Positions 35,197 to 43,793 are shown, numbered from the stretch's first letter. The stretch: 64,000 bases of DNA from Vibrio sp. J1-1 (GCF_021728395.1 NZ_JAKKCM010000001.1:553979-617978); one strand, 5' to 3'. Notes: generated from the sequence alone by a model not told the origin. Numbers and translations are program-made.

Positions 35197-36066
35197 ATGG
35201 CGAATTGGGAAGGTGTCACTGAGTTTGTAGCAGTCGCAGAGACAAACAGTTTCACTGGCGCTGCAAATAAACTTAAAACTTCGGTTGCACAGATCAGTCG
35301 TCGAGTTGCCGCTCTAGAGCAACGTTTAGCTGTTAAATTGCTTCACCGTACCACACGTAAAGTTTCTCTTTCTGAGGCTGGTCAGCTTTATTACCAGCAG
35401 TGTAAGCACCTGTTAGAAGGGCTGGAGTTAGCCGAGCTTGCCGTGACTCAAATGCAGGCTGAGCCAAAAGGCATACTACGGGTGACGGCTCCGGTTACCT
35501 ATGGAGAAATGAACCTTGCTCCATTACTGCACCAGTTTCTTGACAAGCATCCTCAGGTGAATCTGGACTTGATTCTGACCAACCAACGGCTCGACTTGAT
35601 TGAGAAAGGGGTGGATGTTGCTATTCGCCTTGGACGCTTACAAGACTCAAGTATGATTGCTAAGCGTCTTTCTTCACGCCAAATGCATGTCTGTGCGAGT
35701 CCTAACTATTTAGAACGATTTGGCGAACCCCATACACTCTCAGAATTGGGGCGTCATCAGTGCTTAGTGGGTTCCGTCGATTACTGGCATTTTAAGGAGC
35801 AAAATCGAGAGAAGTCGTTGCGCGTATCTGGACGGATCAAGTGCAATAGTGGTTTCGCTTTAGTGGATGCGGCAAAGCGAGGGCTTGGTTTAGTACAGTT
35901 ACCGGATTATTACGTTCAAGAGGCGTTAGATTGTGGTGAGCTGGTCGAAGTGCTCAGTGATTACCGAGACGATCGTGAAGGCATTTGGGCGCTGTATCCT
36001 CCAAGTCATAACTTGTCGCCTAAAGTCAGATTGCTCATCGACTTTTTGGCGAAAGAGTTGGCGTGA
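35197..36066 (+). CDS. LysR-family transcriptional regulator divergent from the HD/aldolase operon
   Basis: A 289-residue LysR protein. The winged helix (WEGVTEFVAVAETNSFTGAA, VAQISRRVAALEQRL) spans residues 1-60, and the effector domain begins near 90 (GILRVTAPVTYGEMNLAP). It belongs to the large CrgA/AaeR-like group. It is divergent from the HD-domain gene, with about 175 nt between starts, so control of that operon is likely. A start at 35197 gives the normal LysR N-terminus; 35173 adds eight residues. Confidence 0.9.
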   Translation: MANWEGVTEFVAVAETNSFTGAANKLKTSVAQISRRVAALEQRLAVKLLHRTTRKVSLSEAGQLYYQQCKHLLEGLELAELAVTQMQAEPKGILRVTAPVTYGEMNLAPLLHQFLDKHPQVNLDLILTNQRLDLIEKGVDVAIRLGRLQDSSMIAKRLSSRQMHVCASPNYLERFGEPHTLSELGRHQCLVGSVDYWHFKEQNREKSLRVSGRIKCNSGFALVDAAKRGLGLVQLPDYYVQEALDCGELVEVLSDYRDDREGIWALYPPSHNLSPKVRLLIDFLAKELA

Positions 36067-36145
36067 TCAGCGCATCAACTGACGAAGTGTTACATAAGAT
36101 AAATCGCTCAACTGAATCGACCTTTCAACATTAACAAAGTCGGCA

Positions 36146-36171
36146 ACAAAGCAGCTTTCTAGCTGCTTTCC
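36146..36171. terminator. Terminator between the LysR gene and kdgR
   Basis: Perfect 9-bp stem AAAGCAGCT/AGCTGCTTT (36148-36156 and 36161-36169) with a TTCT loop. It lies between convergent stops. Confidence 0.75.
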
Positions 36172-36174
36172 AGA

Positions 36175-36957
36175 CTAAGAGGGGTAGTTATGATAACCCA
36201 ATTGCTCGGAAATATTTTTGCCTGCCTGATGCAATAAGCCAACATACTCTTCCATTCTCTCTTCTTCAAAGCGAATAACAGGGAGCGAAATAGAAAGACC
36301 TGCAATGATTCGACCAAAGCGATCATAAACCGGAGCTGCGATACAGCGAAGGCCTGGTTCTTGCTCTTCGTTATCTTCTGCAAAGTGTTGAACGCGTACT
36401 TGTGCTAATTCTTCTAGCACCTGTTCAGTGTTCTCTAGCGTCTTTTCTGTGTGCTTAATAAATTCCACACCGCTTAACACATCACGGATGAAGCTTTCAT
36501 CGCGCTCAGAAAGTAACACTTTACCAATGGCTGTACTGTAAAGAGGGTTGCGACGGCCAATACGCGATTGCATGCGTAGGTTGTAGCCAGAATCAATTTT
36601 GTGGATGTAAATGATGGCATTTTCATCCAGAGCACCTAAGTGCAGAGCTTCATTCGTTTGTTCTGAAATATGACGCATTTCTTTATCGGCCAGTTCAATC
36701 AGATCCACATACTCGAGCGATTTCGCACCCAACTCAAATAGCTTAAGCGTTAGTGAGTACTTATCGTCTTCACCTTCTTGCGACACATAGCCTAACGACT
36801 TCATTGTTTGTAAAAAACGATAGGTCGTTGCTTTCGACATCATTAGTCGTTGGGAAAGATCGGATACACCGATGGACTTTTGCTCCCCTAGTGCTTGAAG
36901 AATATGAAATACTTTTAGAACTGATGAAACTGCTTCAGGTTGCGTTGACGTTTTCAT
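36175..36957 (-). CDS. kdgR: IclR-family regulator KdgR
   Basis: A 260-residue IclR protein. The N-terminal winged helix spans about residues 10-75 (VFHILQALGEQKSIGVSDLSQ, MSKATTYRFLQTMKSLGYV) and the C-terminal GAF-like ligand domain ends near 250. KdgR represses pectin and uronate genes and responds to 2-keto-3-deoxygluconate. It is divergent from kduD, with a KdgR-like palindrome between them. The start at 36957 has AAGGATAT upstream; an open frame to 37038 covers promoter sequence. Confidence 0.92.
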   Translation of the reverse strand: MKTSTQPEAVSSVLKVFHILQALGEQKSIGVSDLSQRLMMSKATTYRFLQTMKSLGYVSQEGEDDKYSLTLKLFELGAKSLEYVDLIELADKEMRHISEQTNEALHLGALDENAIIYIHKIDSGYNLRMQSRIGRRNPLYSTAIGKVLLSERDESFIRDVLSGVEFIKHTEKTLENTEQVLEELAQVRVQHFAEDNEEQEPGLRCIAAPVYDRFGRIIAGLSISLPVIRFEEERMEEYVGLLHQAGKNISEQLGYHNYPS

Positions 36958-37088
36958 TGATATCCTTGTGAATTTTTTGTTTGCTTCATTATATCTTATA
37001 AAATCTGTAGCACTAGTAATTTTAAAATACCTTTTCAATAATTTGGAATCAAGCTAGGGTTCGGTGCAGAAAAATAGGAACCTTATCT

Positions 37089-37115
37089 ATTTTTTGAAAC
37101 GTCTTTTCAAAAATA
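37089..37115. promoter_or_regulatory. Putative KdgR operator between kdgR and kduD
   Basis: TTTTTGAAACG near 37091-37101 and the mirrored CTTTTCAAAAA near 37103-37113 form a nearly perfect palindrome. It resembles the KdgR box (TGAAAC...GTTTCA core). It lies about 100 nt upstream of kduD and 135 nt upstream of kdgR. Confidence 0.75.
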
Positions 37116-37211
37116 ATTGAAAGTAATTTCTTTTTTGTTCAATATATGAGTGTAGAAAGTGACATGGCCAGTCGCCAAATCACGAATTATCTAATTATTG
37201 AGGAAAAAGAA

Positions 37212-37973
37212 ATGATTCTTGATTCATTTAGCCTTGAAGGCAAAGTAGCCATTGTTACTGGTTGTGACACTGGTCTTGGCCAAGGAATGGCGCTTGGTTT
37301 AGCAAAAGCCGGTTGTGATATCGTCGGCGTAAACATCACTGAACCGACAGAAACCATTGAGAAGATTGAAGCAGAAGGCCGTAAATTTATTGATATCCGC
37401 GCTAACCTAATGACGTTGGATGACATTCCATCAATCGTTGATCGCGCAGTAACAGAGCTGGGCCGTATTGATATTCTGGTAAACAATGCGGGTATCATTC
37501 GCCGCGATGATGCGATTGAGTTTTCTGAGCAAGATTGGGATGACGTAATGAACATCAACATCAAATCAGTGTTCTTTATGTCTCAAGCGGTTGCAAAACA
37601 GTTCATCGCTCAAGGTGAAGGGGGCAAGATCATCAACATCGCATCGATGCTGTCTTTCCAAGGCGGTATCCGCGTTCCTTCGTACACCGCCTCTAAAAGC
37701 GGCGTTATGGGGGTCACTCGTCTAATGGCGAACGAATGGGCAAGTCACGGCATTAACGTGAACGCGATTGCGCCGGGTTACATGGCAACCAACAACACCG
37801 AGGCGTTGCGTGCTGATGAGCAACGCAACAAAGAAATTGTCGATCGTATTCCTGCTGCTCGTTGGGGCGAGCCTGAAGATTTAGCTGGTCCTTGTGTATT
37901 TTTGGCATCAAAAGCGGCTGACTACATCAATGGTTACACGATTGCCGTTGACGGCGGTTGGTTAGCTCGATAA
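37212..37973 (+). CDS. kduD: 2-dehydro-3-deoxy-D-gluconate 5-dehydrogenase (KduD/DhuD type)
   Basis: A 253-residue short-chain dehydrogenase. The nucleotide-binding motif VTGCDTGLGQG lies at about 14-24, NNAGI near 89, and the catalytic Ser...Tyr-x-x-x-Lys appears in SYTASKSGV. It reduces 2,5-diketo-3-deoxygluconate to 2-keto-3-deoxygluconate. The ATG at 37212 has TTGAGGAAAAAG upstream and gives the family length; 37146 is an unsupported extension. It heads an operon with ygjV, the isomerase, kdgK and kdgA. Confidence 0.93.
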   Translation: MILDSFSLEGKVAIVTGCDTGLGQGMALGLAKAGCDIVGVNITEPTETIEKIEAEGRKFIDIRANLMTLDDIPSIVDRAVTELGRIDILVNNAGIIRRDDAIEFSEQDWDDVMNINIKSVFFMSQAVAKQFIAQGEGGKIINIASMLSFQGGIRVPSYTASKSGVMGVTRLMANEWASHGINVNAIAPGYMATNNTEALRADEQRNKEIVDRIPAARWGEPEDLAGPCVFLASKAADYINGYTIAVDGGWLAR

Positions 37974-37994
37974 CCGATTTGTGAGAAGTTGATT

Positions 37995-38552
37995 GTGGAT
38001 ACTGCAACATTAGCGCAAGTATTAGGGTTTATTAGTTTTGGTTTGGGGTTCTCCGTCTTTTACCAGAAAAATGATAAGCACCTAAAAATCTTGATGCTGA
38101 TTTTTAATCTCAATCATCTTCTCCATTTTTTACTACTCGGCTCAATGGTCTCAGCGCTTAGCGCGTTACTGTCGACAATCAGAACGACCACGGCAATATT
38201 TGTTTCGTCGAAGCGGATCGCTGCTGCATTTATTGTTATTAGTTTAGTGAGTGGTTGTTGGGCAGCAGAGCAGTGGCGTGACTTTTGGCCTATTTTAGGA
38301 ACGATTATCGGTACCTACTCCGTGTTCTGCTTGTCGGGAATTCAGATGCGCGTAGGCTTTTTGATTGGTGCCGCTTGTTGGCTGACCAACAATATTTTGG
38401 TGGGTTCTATTGGGGGAACACTACTGGAAATAACAGTGATCGTAATGAACTCAATGACAATCTATCGTTTATATCGCCAGCGATCAGAGCCAAAGCTTCT
38501 GCCTTGCGTAAAGAAGCTACAAACTGATGAAAATCAGCTTGAAAGGTTATAG
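37995..38552 (+). CDS. YgjV family inner-membrane protein
   Basis: A 185-residue protein with six predicted membrane helices and a cytoplasmic C-terminal tail. The sequence (GFISFGLGFSVFYQKNDKHLK, FLLLGSMVSALSALLSTIRT) matches the YgjV family, whose function is unknown. It lies within the uronate operon between kduD and the isomerase, which suggests a transport or accessory role. I choose GTG at 37995, because GAGAAG lies 6 nt upstream; TTG at 37989 is another possibility. Confidence 0.78.
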   Translation: MDTATLAQVLGFISFGLGFSVFYQKNDKHLKILMLIFNLNHLLHFLLLGSMVSALSALLSTIRTTTAIFVSSKRIAAAFIVISLVSGCWAAEQWRDFWPILGTIIGTYSVFCLSGIQMRVGFLIGAACWLTNNILVGSIGGTLLEITVIVMNSMTIYRLYRQRSEPKLLPCVKKLQTDENQLERL

Positions 38553-38611
38553 ATCCTAAGAATTTTGTTTAAGAAACTTTTTGAATGCGGTTTGCCCCGC
38601 AGGAGTAATAC

Positions 38612-39247
38612 ATGAAAATTGCATTAATGATGGAAAATAGCCAAGCCGCGAAAAACGCAATGGTGGCTGGTGAACTAAATACTGTAGCTGGTGGCCTTGG
38701 TCACGATGTATTCAACGTAGGTATGACTGATGAAAACGATCATCACCTAACGTACGTCCACTTAGGTATCATGGCGAGTATTCTACTGAACTCGAAAGCA
38801 GTAGATTTTGTGGTTACGGGCTGTGGTACTGGCCAAGGCGCACTGATGTCAAGCAACCTACATCCAGGCGTGGTTTGTGGCTACTGTCTGGAGCCATCAG
38901 ATGCATTCCTGTTCAACCAAATCAACAACGGCAACGCTATTTCTCTGGCATTTGCGAAAGGCTTTGGTTGGGCTGGTGAACTGAACGTGCGTTACATCTT
39001 CGAAAAAGCGTTCACTGGAAATCGTGGTGAAGGTTACCCTATCGAGCGAGCAGCTCCTCAGCAAGCCAACGCTGCTATTTTGAACGACGTTAAAGCCGCC
39101 GTTTCTAAAGATGTGGTTGAAGGCTTACGTGCAATCGATCAAGAGCTAGTGAAAGCTGCCGTAGGTAGCGTGCAATTCCAAGAGTGTTTCTTCGCACACT
39201 GCCAAGTACCTGAAATCGCTGAGTACGTGAAGTCTCTACTGAACTAA
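38612..39247 (+). CDS. RpiB/LacA/LacB-family isomerase, probable 4-deoxy-5-hexosulose-uronate isomerase (DhuI-like)
   Basis: A 211-residue protein. The RpiB-type pattern is visible: MKIALMMENSQAAKN at the start, then VDFVVTGCGTGQGALMSSN with the Cys/Gly active-site region. The C-terminus (from about 150) is extended beyond ordinary RpiB. It is next to kduD, kdgK and kdgA, in the place normally taken by KduI. A DhuI of the RpiB family has been described for glycosaminoglycan-derived uronates in other bacteria; assignment here rests on that and on context. No classical KduI is present in the window. AGGAGTAA gives the ribosome site. Confidence 0.75.
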   Translation: MKIALMMENSQAAKNAMVAGELNTVAGGLGHDVFNVGMTDENDHHLTYVHLGIMASILLNSKAVDFVVTGCGTGQGALMSSNLHPGVVCGYCLEPSDAFLFNQINNGNAISLAFAKGFGWAGELNVRYIFEKAFTGNRGEGYPIERAAPQQANAAILNDVKAAVSKDVVEGLRAIDQELVKAAVGSVQFQECFFAHCQVPEIAEYVKSLLN

Positions 39248-39273
39248 TTACTTAATTTATCGGGAAGTTAAGT

Positions 39274-39304
39274 ACAAGCCAGCCATTGTGCTGGCTTATT
39301 TTTT
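39274..39304 (+). terminator. Hairpin with T tract between the isomerase gene and kdgK
   Basis: AAGCCAGC/GCTGGCTT (39276-39283 and 39290-39297), 8-bp stem with a 6-nt loop followed by ATTTTTT. It lies inside the operon, so it probably causes partial termination and lowers kdgK-kdgA expression relative to kduD. Confidence 0.75.
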
Positions 39305-39322
39305 ACCACTTAGGAGGCTCCC

Positions 39323-40252
39323 ATGAACCCAATCAGTCGCGTCGCTATCATCGGTGAATGTATGGTGGAGCTTAGGAAACATCGTGGCGCGCTACAGCAA
39401 GGCTTTGGTGGTGATACACTCAATACTGCTGTTTACCTGTCTCGTTTAACCCAACAACATGGCGTTGAAACATCCTATTTGACTGGGCTAGGACATGATC
39501 CGTTTAGCCGCGAAATGCTGACCGCTTGGCAAGACGAAGGTATCAACACCGACATGGTCTACTTTTCTGAAGATAAGTTGCCGGGCATTTATGCCATTGA
39601 AACCGCAGACGATGGTGAGCGGAGTTTCTTTTACTGGCGCGAAGACGCCGCCGCGAAATACTGGCTACGAGAGCGTGACTTTGAATCTTTAGTAAAAGAT
39701 CTGTGCCAACATCAAATGATTTATCTGAGCGGTGTTAGCTTAGCTATTATCGCTGAAGAACATCGTCAAATGCTGATCGAACTGCTCACCACCTGCCGTA
39801 ACAAGGGCGTCACCATAGCGTTTGATAACAATTTCCGGCCAAAACTTTGGCCGAATATAGAGTTAGCTCGTAATTTCTACTCAAAAATTCTAAGTGTTAC
39901 GGACATGGCTTTTTTGACGTTTGATGATGAAGTCATGCTATGGGGTGACAAAGATGAATCCGAAGCAATTAACCGTAGCAAAAACTTGGGTGTGAAAGAG
40001 ATCATTGTGAAGCGTGGCGCGGATGACTGTTTTGTCGTGACACAAGATCAACAGCATACGATTGCGGCATTGAAAGTCGATGCTGTGGTAGATACTACGG
40101 CAGCGGGCGACTCTTTCAGTGCGGGTTACCTTGCAAAACGTATTCTAGGTGGAGACGTTGCTGCGTCTGCGCTGGCTGGACACAAAGTGGCTGGTTCTGT
40201 TATCCAACATCGCGGTGCAATCATTCCAAGCGAATCGATGCCGACTATTTAA
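39323..40252 (+). CDS. kdgK: 2-keto-3-deoxygluconate kinase
   Basis: A 309-residue PfkB/ribokinase-family enzyme that phosphorylates 2-keto-3-deoxygluconate to KDPG. Visible are the N-terminal AIIGECMVEL, the substrate motif GFGGDTLNTAVYL, and the anion-hole motif DTTAAGDSFSAGYL with the catalytic Asp (AAGD in place of the usual GAGD). It follows the isomerase gene after a terminator-like hairpin and is 11 nt from kdgA. AGGAGG precedes the ATG. Confidence 0.95.
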   Translation: MNPISRVAIIGECMVELRKHRGALQQGFGGDTLNTAVYLSRLTQQHGVETSYLTGLGHDPFSREMLTAWQDEGINTDMVYFSEDKLPGIYAIETADDGERSFFYWREDAAAKYWLRERDFESLVKDLCQHQMIYLSGVSLAIIAEEHRQMLIELLTTCRNKGVTIAFDNNFRPKLWPNIELARNFYSKILSVTDMAFLTFDDEVMLWGDKDESEAINRSKNLGVKEIIVKRGADDCFVVTQDQQHTIAALKVDAVVDTTAAGDSFSAGYLAKRILGGDVAASALAGHKVAGSVIQHRGAIIPSESMPTI

Positions 40253-40263
40253 GGAACGATGAA

Positions 40264-40887
40264 ATGAAAGACCTTAATCAACAACTTTCTGAAATTAAAG
40301 TAGTCCCTGTTATTGCAATTAAAGACGCAAACAAGGCAGTAAAATTGGCTCAGGTATTGGTTGAAAACGGCCTACCGTGTGCTGAAGTGACGTTTCGAAC
40401 TGAAGATGCGGCACGTGCGATCAAAAATATGCGCGACGCGTATCCAGAGATGCTAATTGGCGCGGGCACGGTCTTAACCAGTGCTCAGGTGGATGAAGCG
40501 ATTGAAGCTGGTGTCGATTTTATTGTTAGTCCGGGCTTTAACCCAACCACCGTTAAATACTGTCAGCAGCGTAATATCACTATCGTACCTGGTGTAAATA
40601 ATCCAAGCCTAGTTGAACAAGCCATGGAAATGGGTCTTCGTACCCTCAAGTTTTTCCCAGCAGAGCCATCTGGTGGCACGGCGATGCTTAAAGCACTGTC
40701 AGCGGTTTATCCAGTTAAATTCATGCCAACAGGTGGAGTGAGTCCAAGTAACGTCAAAGATTACTTGGCGATCTCGTCTGTCTTAGCGTGTGGTGGTACC
40801 TGGATGGTGCCTGGCGATTTGATTGACAACGAGCAATGGGACGAACTGGCTACACTGATTCGTGAAGTTGCAAAAATTATTGAATAA
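40264..40887 (+). CDS. kdgA: 2-dehydro-3-deoxy-phosphogluconate aldolase (KDPG aldolase)
   Basis: A 207-residue class I aldolase that splits KDPG into pyruvate and glyceraldehyde-3-phosphate. Family motifs are PVIAIKDANKA at the start, Glu in AEVTFRTEDA, GAGTVLTSAQV, and the Schiff-base Lys in LKFFPAEPSGG. It completes the pathway encoded by the cluster. Vibrio usually has another Entner-Doudoroff eda copy elsewhere; I cannot check this. A G/C-rich terminator follows. Confidence 0.95.
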   Translation: MKDLNQQLSEIKVVPVIAIKDANKAVKLAQVLVENGLPCAEVTFRTEDAARAIKNMRDAYPEMLIGAGTVLTSAQVDEAIEAGVDFIVSPGFNPTTVKYCQQRNITIVPGVNNPSLVEQAMEMGLRTLKFFPAEPSGGTAMLKALSAVYPVKFMPTGGVSPSNVKDYLAISSVLACGGTWMVPGDLIDNEQWDELATLIREVAKIIE

Positions 40888-40950
40888 TTTTTACCCTGCA
40901 AAGCCTTGAAAACTATCGTTGATAGTCGAACAAGCTTTTAGGCTCTTTGC

Positions 40951-40979
40951 CCACGCCCGGCTCCACCGGGCGTATCTTT
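40951..40979 (+). terminator. Terminator of the uronate operon
   Basis: ACGCCCGG/CCGGGCGT (40953-40960 and 40966-40973) with a 5-nt loop, about 65 nt after kdgA. It is followed by ATCTTT, a modest T run. Confidence 0.65.
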
Positions 40980-40991
40980 AAACGTGAAATG

Positions 40992-41765
40992 CTATTGATT
41001 GGATTCGGCGTCTTCGCGCTTGATCACTTTATGCCCATCTTCTGAAACGCCTTGTTTCCAATAGCTGCTGATGTAGATGTTTTCACGCTCGACTTTCTTC
41101 TCATTGCGGAAGTATTGGCGTAATGCGCGCATAGAATCAAACTCACAAGCACACCAAACCGCGGCATCCCCTTCCAACCATTCTAATTCACGAACAGCTT
41201 CTGCCAGGTTTTGCCCTTCAGTCAGCCAAATCAATTCCATTCCTGCTGGCGCGTGCAGAGGTTGGATGTCTGCGGCGGAGATAACGCTAATAACCGCATA
41301 GCCTTTTGCCTCTTCAGGCAAAGTTCGGATTTTGGCCGATAAAGCAGGGAGGGCGGTCATATCTGCTGCCATGAAAAACCAATCTGCGCCAGTGTTTAGA
41401 TTAGATATGCTGCCCGGGCCAACGATGTTGATGGTGTCTCCTTTTTGTGCTGTCATCGCCCAGCGAGCGGCGAATCCACATTGCAGATCTTGAGTAATAT
41501 GACGAACAAAGTCGACTTCAATACTGCATGTCTTTGGATGGTAACGACGAATAGTATAGGTACGCATCAATGGACGATGACCTTCCGGCATTGATTGCAA
41601 GTCGGTACCGCCTGTTTCATTAAATAGAAGCTTAATGTAGCTACCCTCACAGTCAGCCGGGAATTGGCTGAGGGCTTCACCCTGTAAAGTAAGGCGCTGC
41701 ATGTTGAGCGTAATCGTTTCGGTGTGCGTCACGACAAGTTCTTTAGGCTCAGGTTTCTTTTTCAT
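40992..41765 (-). CDS. Siderophore-interacting protein (ViuB-like ferric-siderophore reductase)
   Basis: A 257-residue flavoprotein reductase. The FAD-binding motif RTYTIRRY is near residue 70, and the NAD(P)H-binding region (DWFFMAADMTALPAL) follows. The C-terminus has WCACEFDSMRALRQYF and YWKQGVSEDGH typical of SIP reductases. It releases iron from ferric siderophores in the cytoplasm. ATG 41765 has GAGAAAG upstream; 41798 lacks a ribosome site. No clear Fur box was found, but a CTCTCT-TG-AGAGAG palindrome (41815-41828) lies upstream. Confidence 0.88.
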   Translation of the reverse strand: MKKKPEPKELVVTHTETITLNMQRLTLQGEALSQFPADCEGSYIKLLFNETGGTDLQSMPEGHRPLMRTYTIRRYHPKTCSIEVDFVRHITQDLQCGFAARWAMTAQKGDTINIVGPGSISNLNTGADWFFMAADMTALPALSAKIRTLPEEAKGYAVISVISAADIQPLHAPAGMELIWLTEGQNLAEAVRELEWLEGDAAVWCACEFDSMRALRQYFRNEKKVERENIYISSYWKQGVSEDGHKVIKREDAESNQ

Positions 41766-41917
41766 CTTTACTTTCTCGATAATCGTTCTCTTTCTCATTT
41801 AAGGGTATCAATATCTCTCTTGAGAGAGTAGTGTCTTTAAACAAATTTACACTGTGAATTGAAACTGAAACCTAAGCGAGAAAGTTCGCTTCTTCGATGA
41901 TTATCCCTCAAACATAA

Positions 41918-41941
41918 AAAAAACCTCCGCAGAGGTTTTGA
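41918..41941 (-). terminator. Intrinsic terminator after the LysE-family gene
   Basis: AAAACCTC/GAGGTTTT (41920-41927 and 41932-41939) with a CGCA loop. On the minus strand it is followed by a long T run. Confidence 0.85.
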
Positions 41942-41952
41942 TTAGCATTCAT

Positions 41953-42537
41953 TTATATCATTGGAATCGTTGATAAAAGAAGTAACGCTGCCATACCATA
42001 ATTAAACCCTTTTACACGTTTAGGCGTGGTTAGCCAGCGCTGAAGCTGTATCCCCGCAGCTGTCCAAAAGGTGACTGAGGGTAGGTTGGCTAAACAGAAG
42101 ATGCCCGCAATAAACGTCAGCTCTAACCATGCGGCACCCGAGCTGTACACGGTGACAGCAGTAAGCGCCATTGACCAACCTTTTGGATTCACCCACTGAA
42201 ATGCGGCTGCACCGATAAATGACATCGGCTTAAAATCATTTTTTGTTTCCGCTTTACCACTGGTGGCGATTTTATAAGTCAGATACAGCAAGTAGCTTAA
42301 ACTCAGAGCTTTTAATATCGTATGGGTAAACGGATACGCGTGAAACAAGCCCATTAAGCCAATACCAACCAGAATTAGCATCGCACCAAAGCCAAAAGTA
42401 ATACCTAGCATGTGTGGAATGGTACGTTTAAACCCGACGTTCGCGCCTGATGTCATCAGCATGATATTGTTCGGACCCGGAGTAAATGTCGATACAAAAG
42501 CAAACAGTGCCAGCGCGCCTAATTGATGGTATTCCAT
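41953..42537 (-). CDS. LysE/RhtB family amino-acid exporter
   Basis: A 194-residue inner-membrane protein with six hydrophobic segments. The LysE signature TFTPGPNNIMLMTSGANVGF lies near residues 18-37 and the Pro-containing FQWVNPKGWSMAL near 113-125. The family exports basic or neutral amino acids. It is divergent from an Lrp-type regulator with 127 nt between starts, a common pair in which the regulator controls the exporter. AAGGAAAA precedes the ATG. Confidence 0.93.
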   Translation of the reverse strand: MEYHQLGALALFAFVSTFTPGPNNIMLMTSGANVGFKRTIPHMLGITFGFGAMLILVGIGLMGLFHAYPFTHTILKALSLSYLLYLTYKIATSGKAETKNDFKPMSFIGAAAFQWVNPKGWSMALTAVTVYSSGAAWLELTFIAGIFCLANLPSVTFWTAAGIQLQRWLTTPKRVKGFNYGMAALLLLSTIPMI

Positions 42538-42664
42538 AGTTTTTTCCTTACACCAAAACTCGTCCTAACTGGACGTCATCTATCAAACAACTATAAGTAG
42601 AAACGTTATCAATATTGTGCTTTTATTGACCTTATATGGACTAATTAAGCAATAAAAAATCACT

Positions 42665-43105
42665 ATGGATAAATTTGACGAAAAAATATTGCAAGAGCTT
42701 AAGTTGGACGGAAGAATCTCCAATGTTGAGCTGTCTGAGAGAGTTGGGTTGTCGCCTTCTGCGACGTTACGTCGGGTACAGGAGTTAGAGCGACAAGGTG
42801 TGATTAAAGGCTATCGAGCGGTGCTGGACAGTCAGCAACTTGGTGTCGGTTTTGTCGCGTATGTTTCGATAGGTCTGGCCTCTCACTCTAAACAGGCGCA
42901 GCATGCTTTTGAAGATCACGTACGTTTTGTGAAAGAAGTCGTAGAGTGTCATAACATCACTGGCGCGAACGAATATTTACTGAGAGTAGAGACGCGAGAC
43001 TTGGCTGCCTATAAAGCGTTTCATGCAGGGGTTCTGGGAGAGTGTGAACACGTTCAAGGGATTACGACTATGGTGGTTATGGATACACCAAAAGACGAGC
43101 GATGA
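42665..43105 (+). CDS. Lrp/AsnC family transcriptional regulator
   Basis: A 146-residue regulator. The N-terminal helix-turn-helix (LKLDGRISNVELSERVGLSPSATLRRVQELE) is followed by the amino-acid-binding RAM domain from about residue 65 (GVGFVAYVSIGL). It is divergent from the LysE-family exporter, so amino-acid-dependent control of that gene is inferred. There is no clear Shine-Dalgarno before the ATG, which may indicate weak or leaderless translation. Confidence 0.93.
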   Translation: MDKFDEKILQELKLDGRISNVELSERVGLSPSATLRRVQELERQGVIKGYRAVLDSQQLGVGFVAYVSIGLASHSKQAQHAFEDHVRFVKEVVECHNITGANEYLLRVETRDLAAYKAFHAGVLGECEHVQGITTMVVMDTPKDER

Positions 43106-43123
43106 TAGTAACGCAGGTAATCT

Positions 43124-43744
43124 CTACTCGTCTGCTTCCCAATTTTTCCAGTTGAGCATAGCGTGATCGGCGAGTTTTAGCATCGGGATGTCTTCATGGG
43201 TGTCGCCGTAAGCATAAACCGACGCAAAATCACTTAAGTTAAATGATGCTTTTACCCGCCTCACTTTTCTTTCTAAACTGCAATCACCTTGCTGATACCG
43301 CCCGCTGATTGTTGGCGCGTCGGAAACCAGTTCGCTACATAGTAGATGGTATCCGTTCGCTTCACACCAAGGCTGTAAATACGCGTTTAAGGACGCTGAA
43401 ACCACGACAATGGTATCGCCATTTTTCTGATGCCATTCCAGTTTATCTGTTGCTTCTGGTCTGACGTATTGGGGGATGATGTCGTTGGCGAACTGAGCAC
43501 CGATGACGTTAACTTGTTGAGTCTGTTTACCAGCAAAAGCGATAAAACTCGCAATAGGACGCATAAAGTGCGCAGGTAATATTCCGATTTTGTACAGCAA
43601 GTAAAATGGCGTGAGTACGATCTTGCCAACGCTCTTTCGCTTGCCAGACGCTGAATAGTGCAAGAACAGGCTGTACATATCCTGATTCGTAATGGTGCCA
43701 TCAAAATCAAACAGTGCCAAAGAAGGCTTTTTCACATCGCTCAC
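43124..43744 (-). CDS. HAD-IB family phosphatase
   Basis: A 206-residue hydrolase with motif I LFDFDGTIT (nucleophile Asp13, acid/base Asp15), a helical cap, VVSASLNAYL as motif II and GDTHEDIPML as motif IV. The subfamily includes phosphoserine phosphatase-like and lipid-phosphate enzymes. The substrate is unknown; the cap is larger than in SerB. The start is GTG at 43744 with a poor ribosome site. Confidence 0.88.
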   Translation of the reverse strand: MSDVKKPSLALFDFDGTITNQDMYSLFLHYSASGKRKSVGKIVLTPFYLLYKIGILPAHFMRPIASFIAFAGKQTQQVNVIGAQFANDIIPQYVRPEATDKLEWHQKNGDTIVVVSASLNAYLQPWCEANGYHLLCSELVSDAPTISGRYQQGDCSLERKVRRVKASFNLSDFASVYAYGDTHEDIPMLKLADHAMLNWKNWEADE

Positions 43745-43793
43745 TATAAGTGTCTACTTGTTTTCATTTTTACCAAGGTAACTTGATTCTGGA

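Noticed and set aside
41815-41828. CTCTCT-TG-AGAGAG as a Fur box
   Set aside because: It is a palindrome near the siderophore-interacting gene but does not resemble the Fur consensus.
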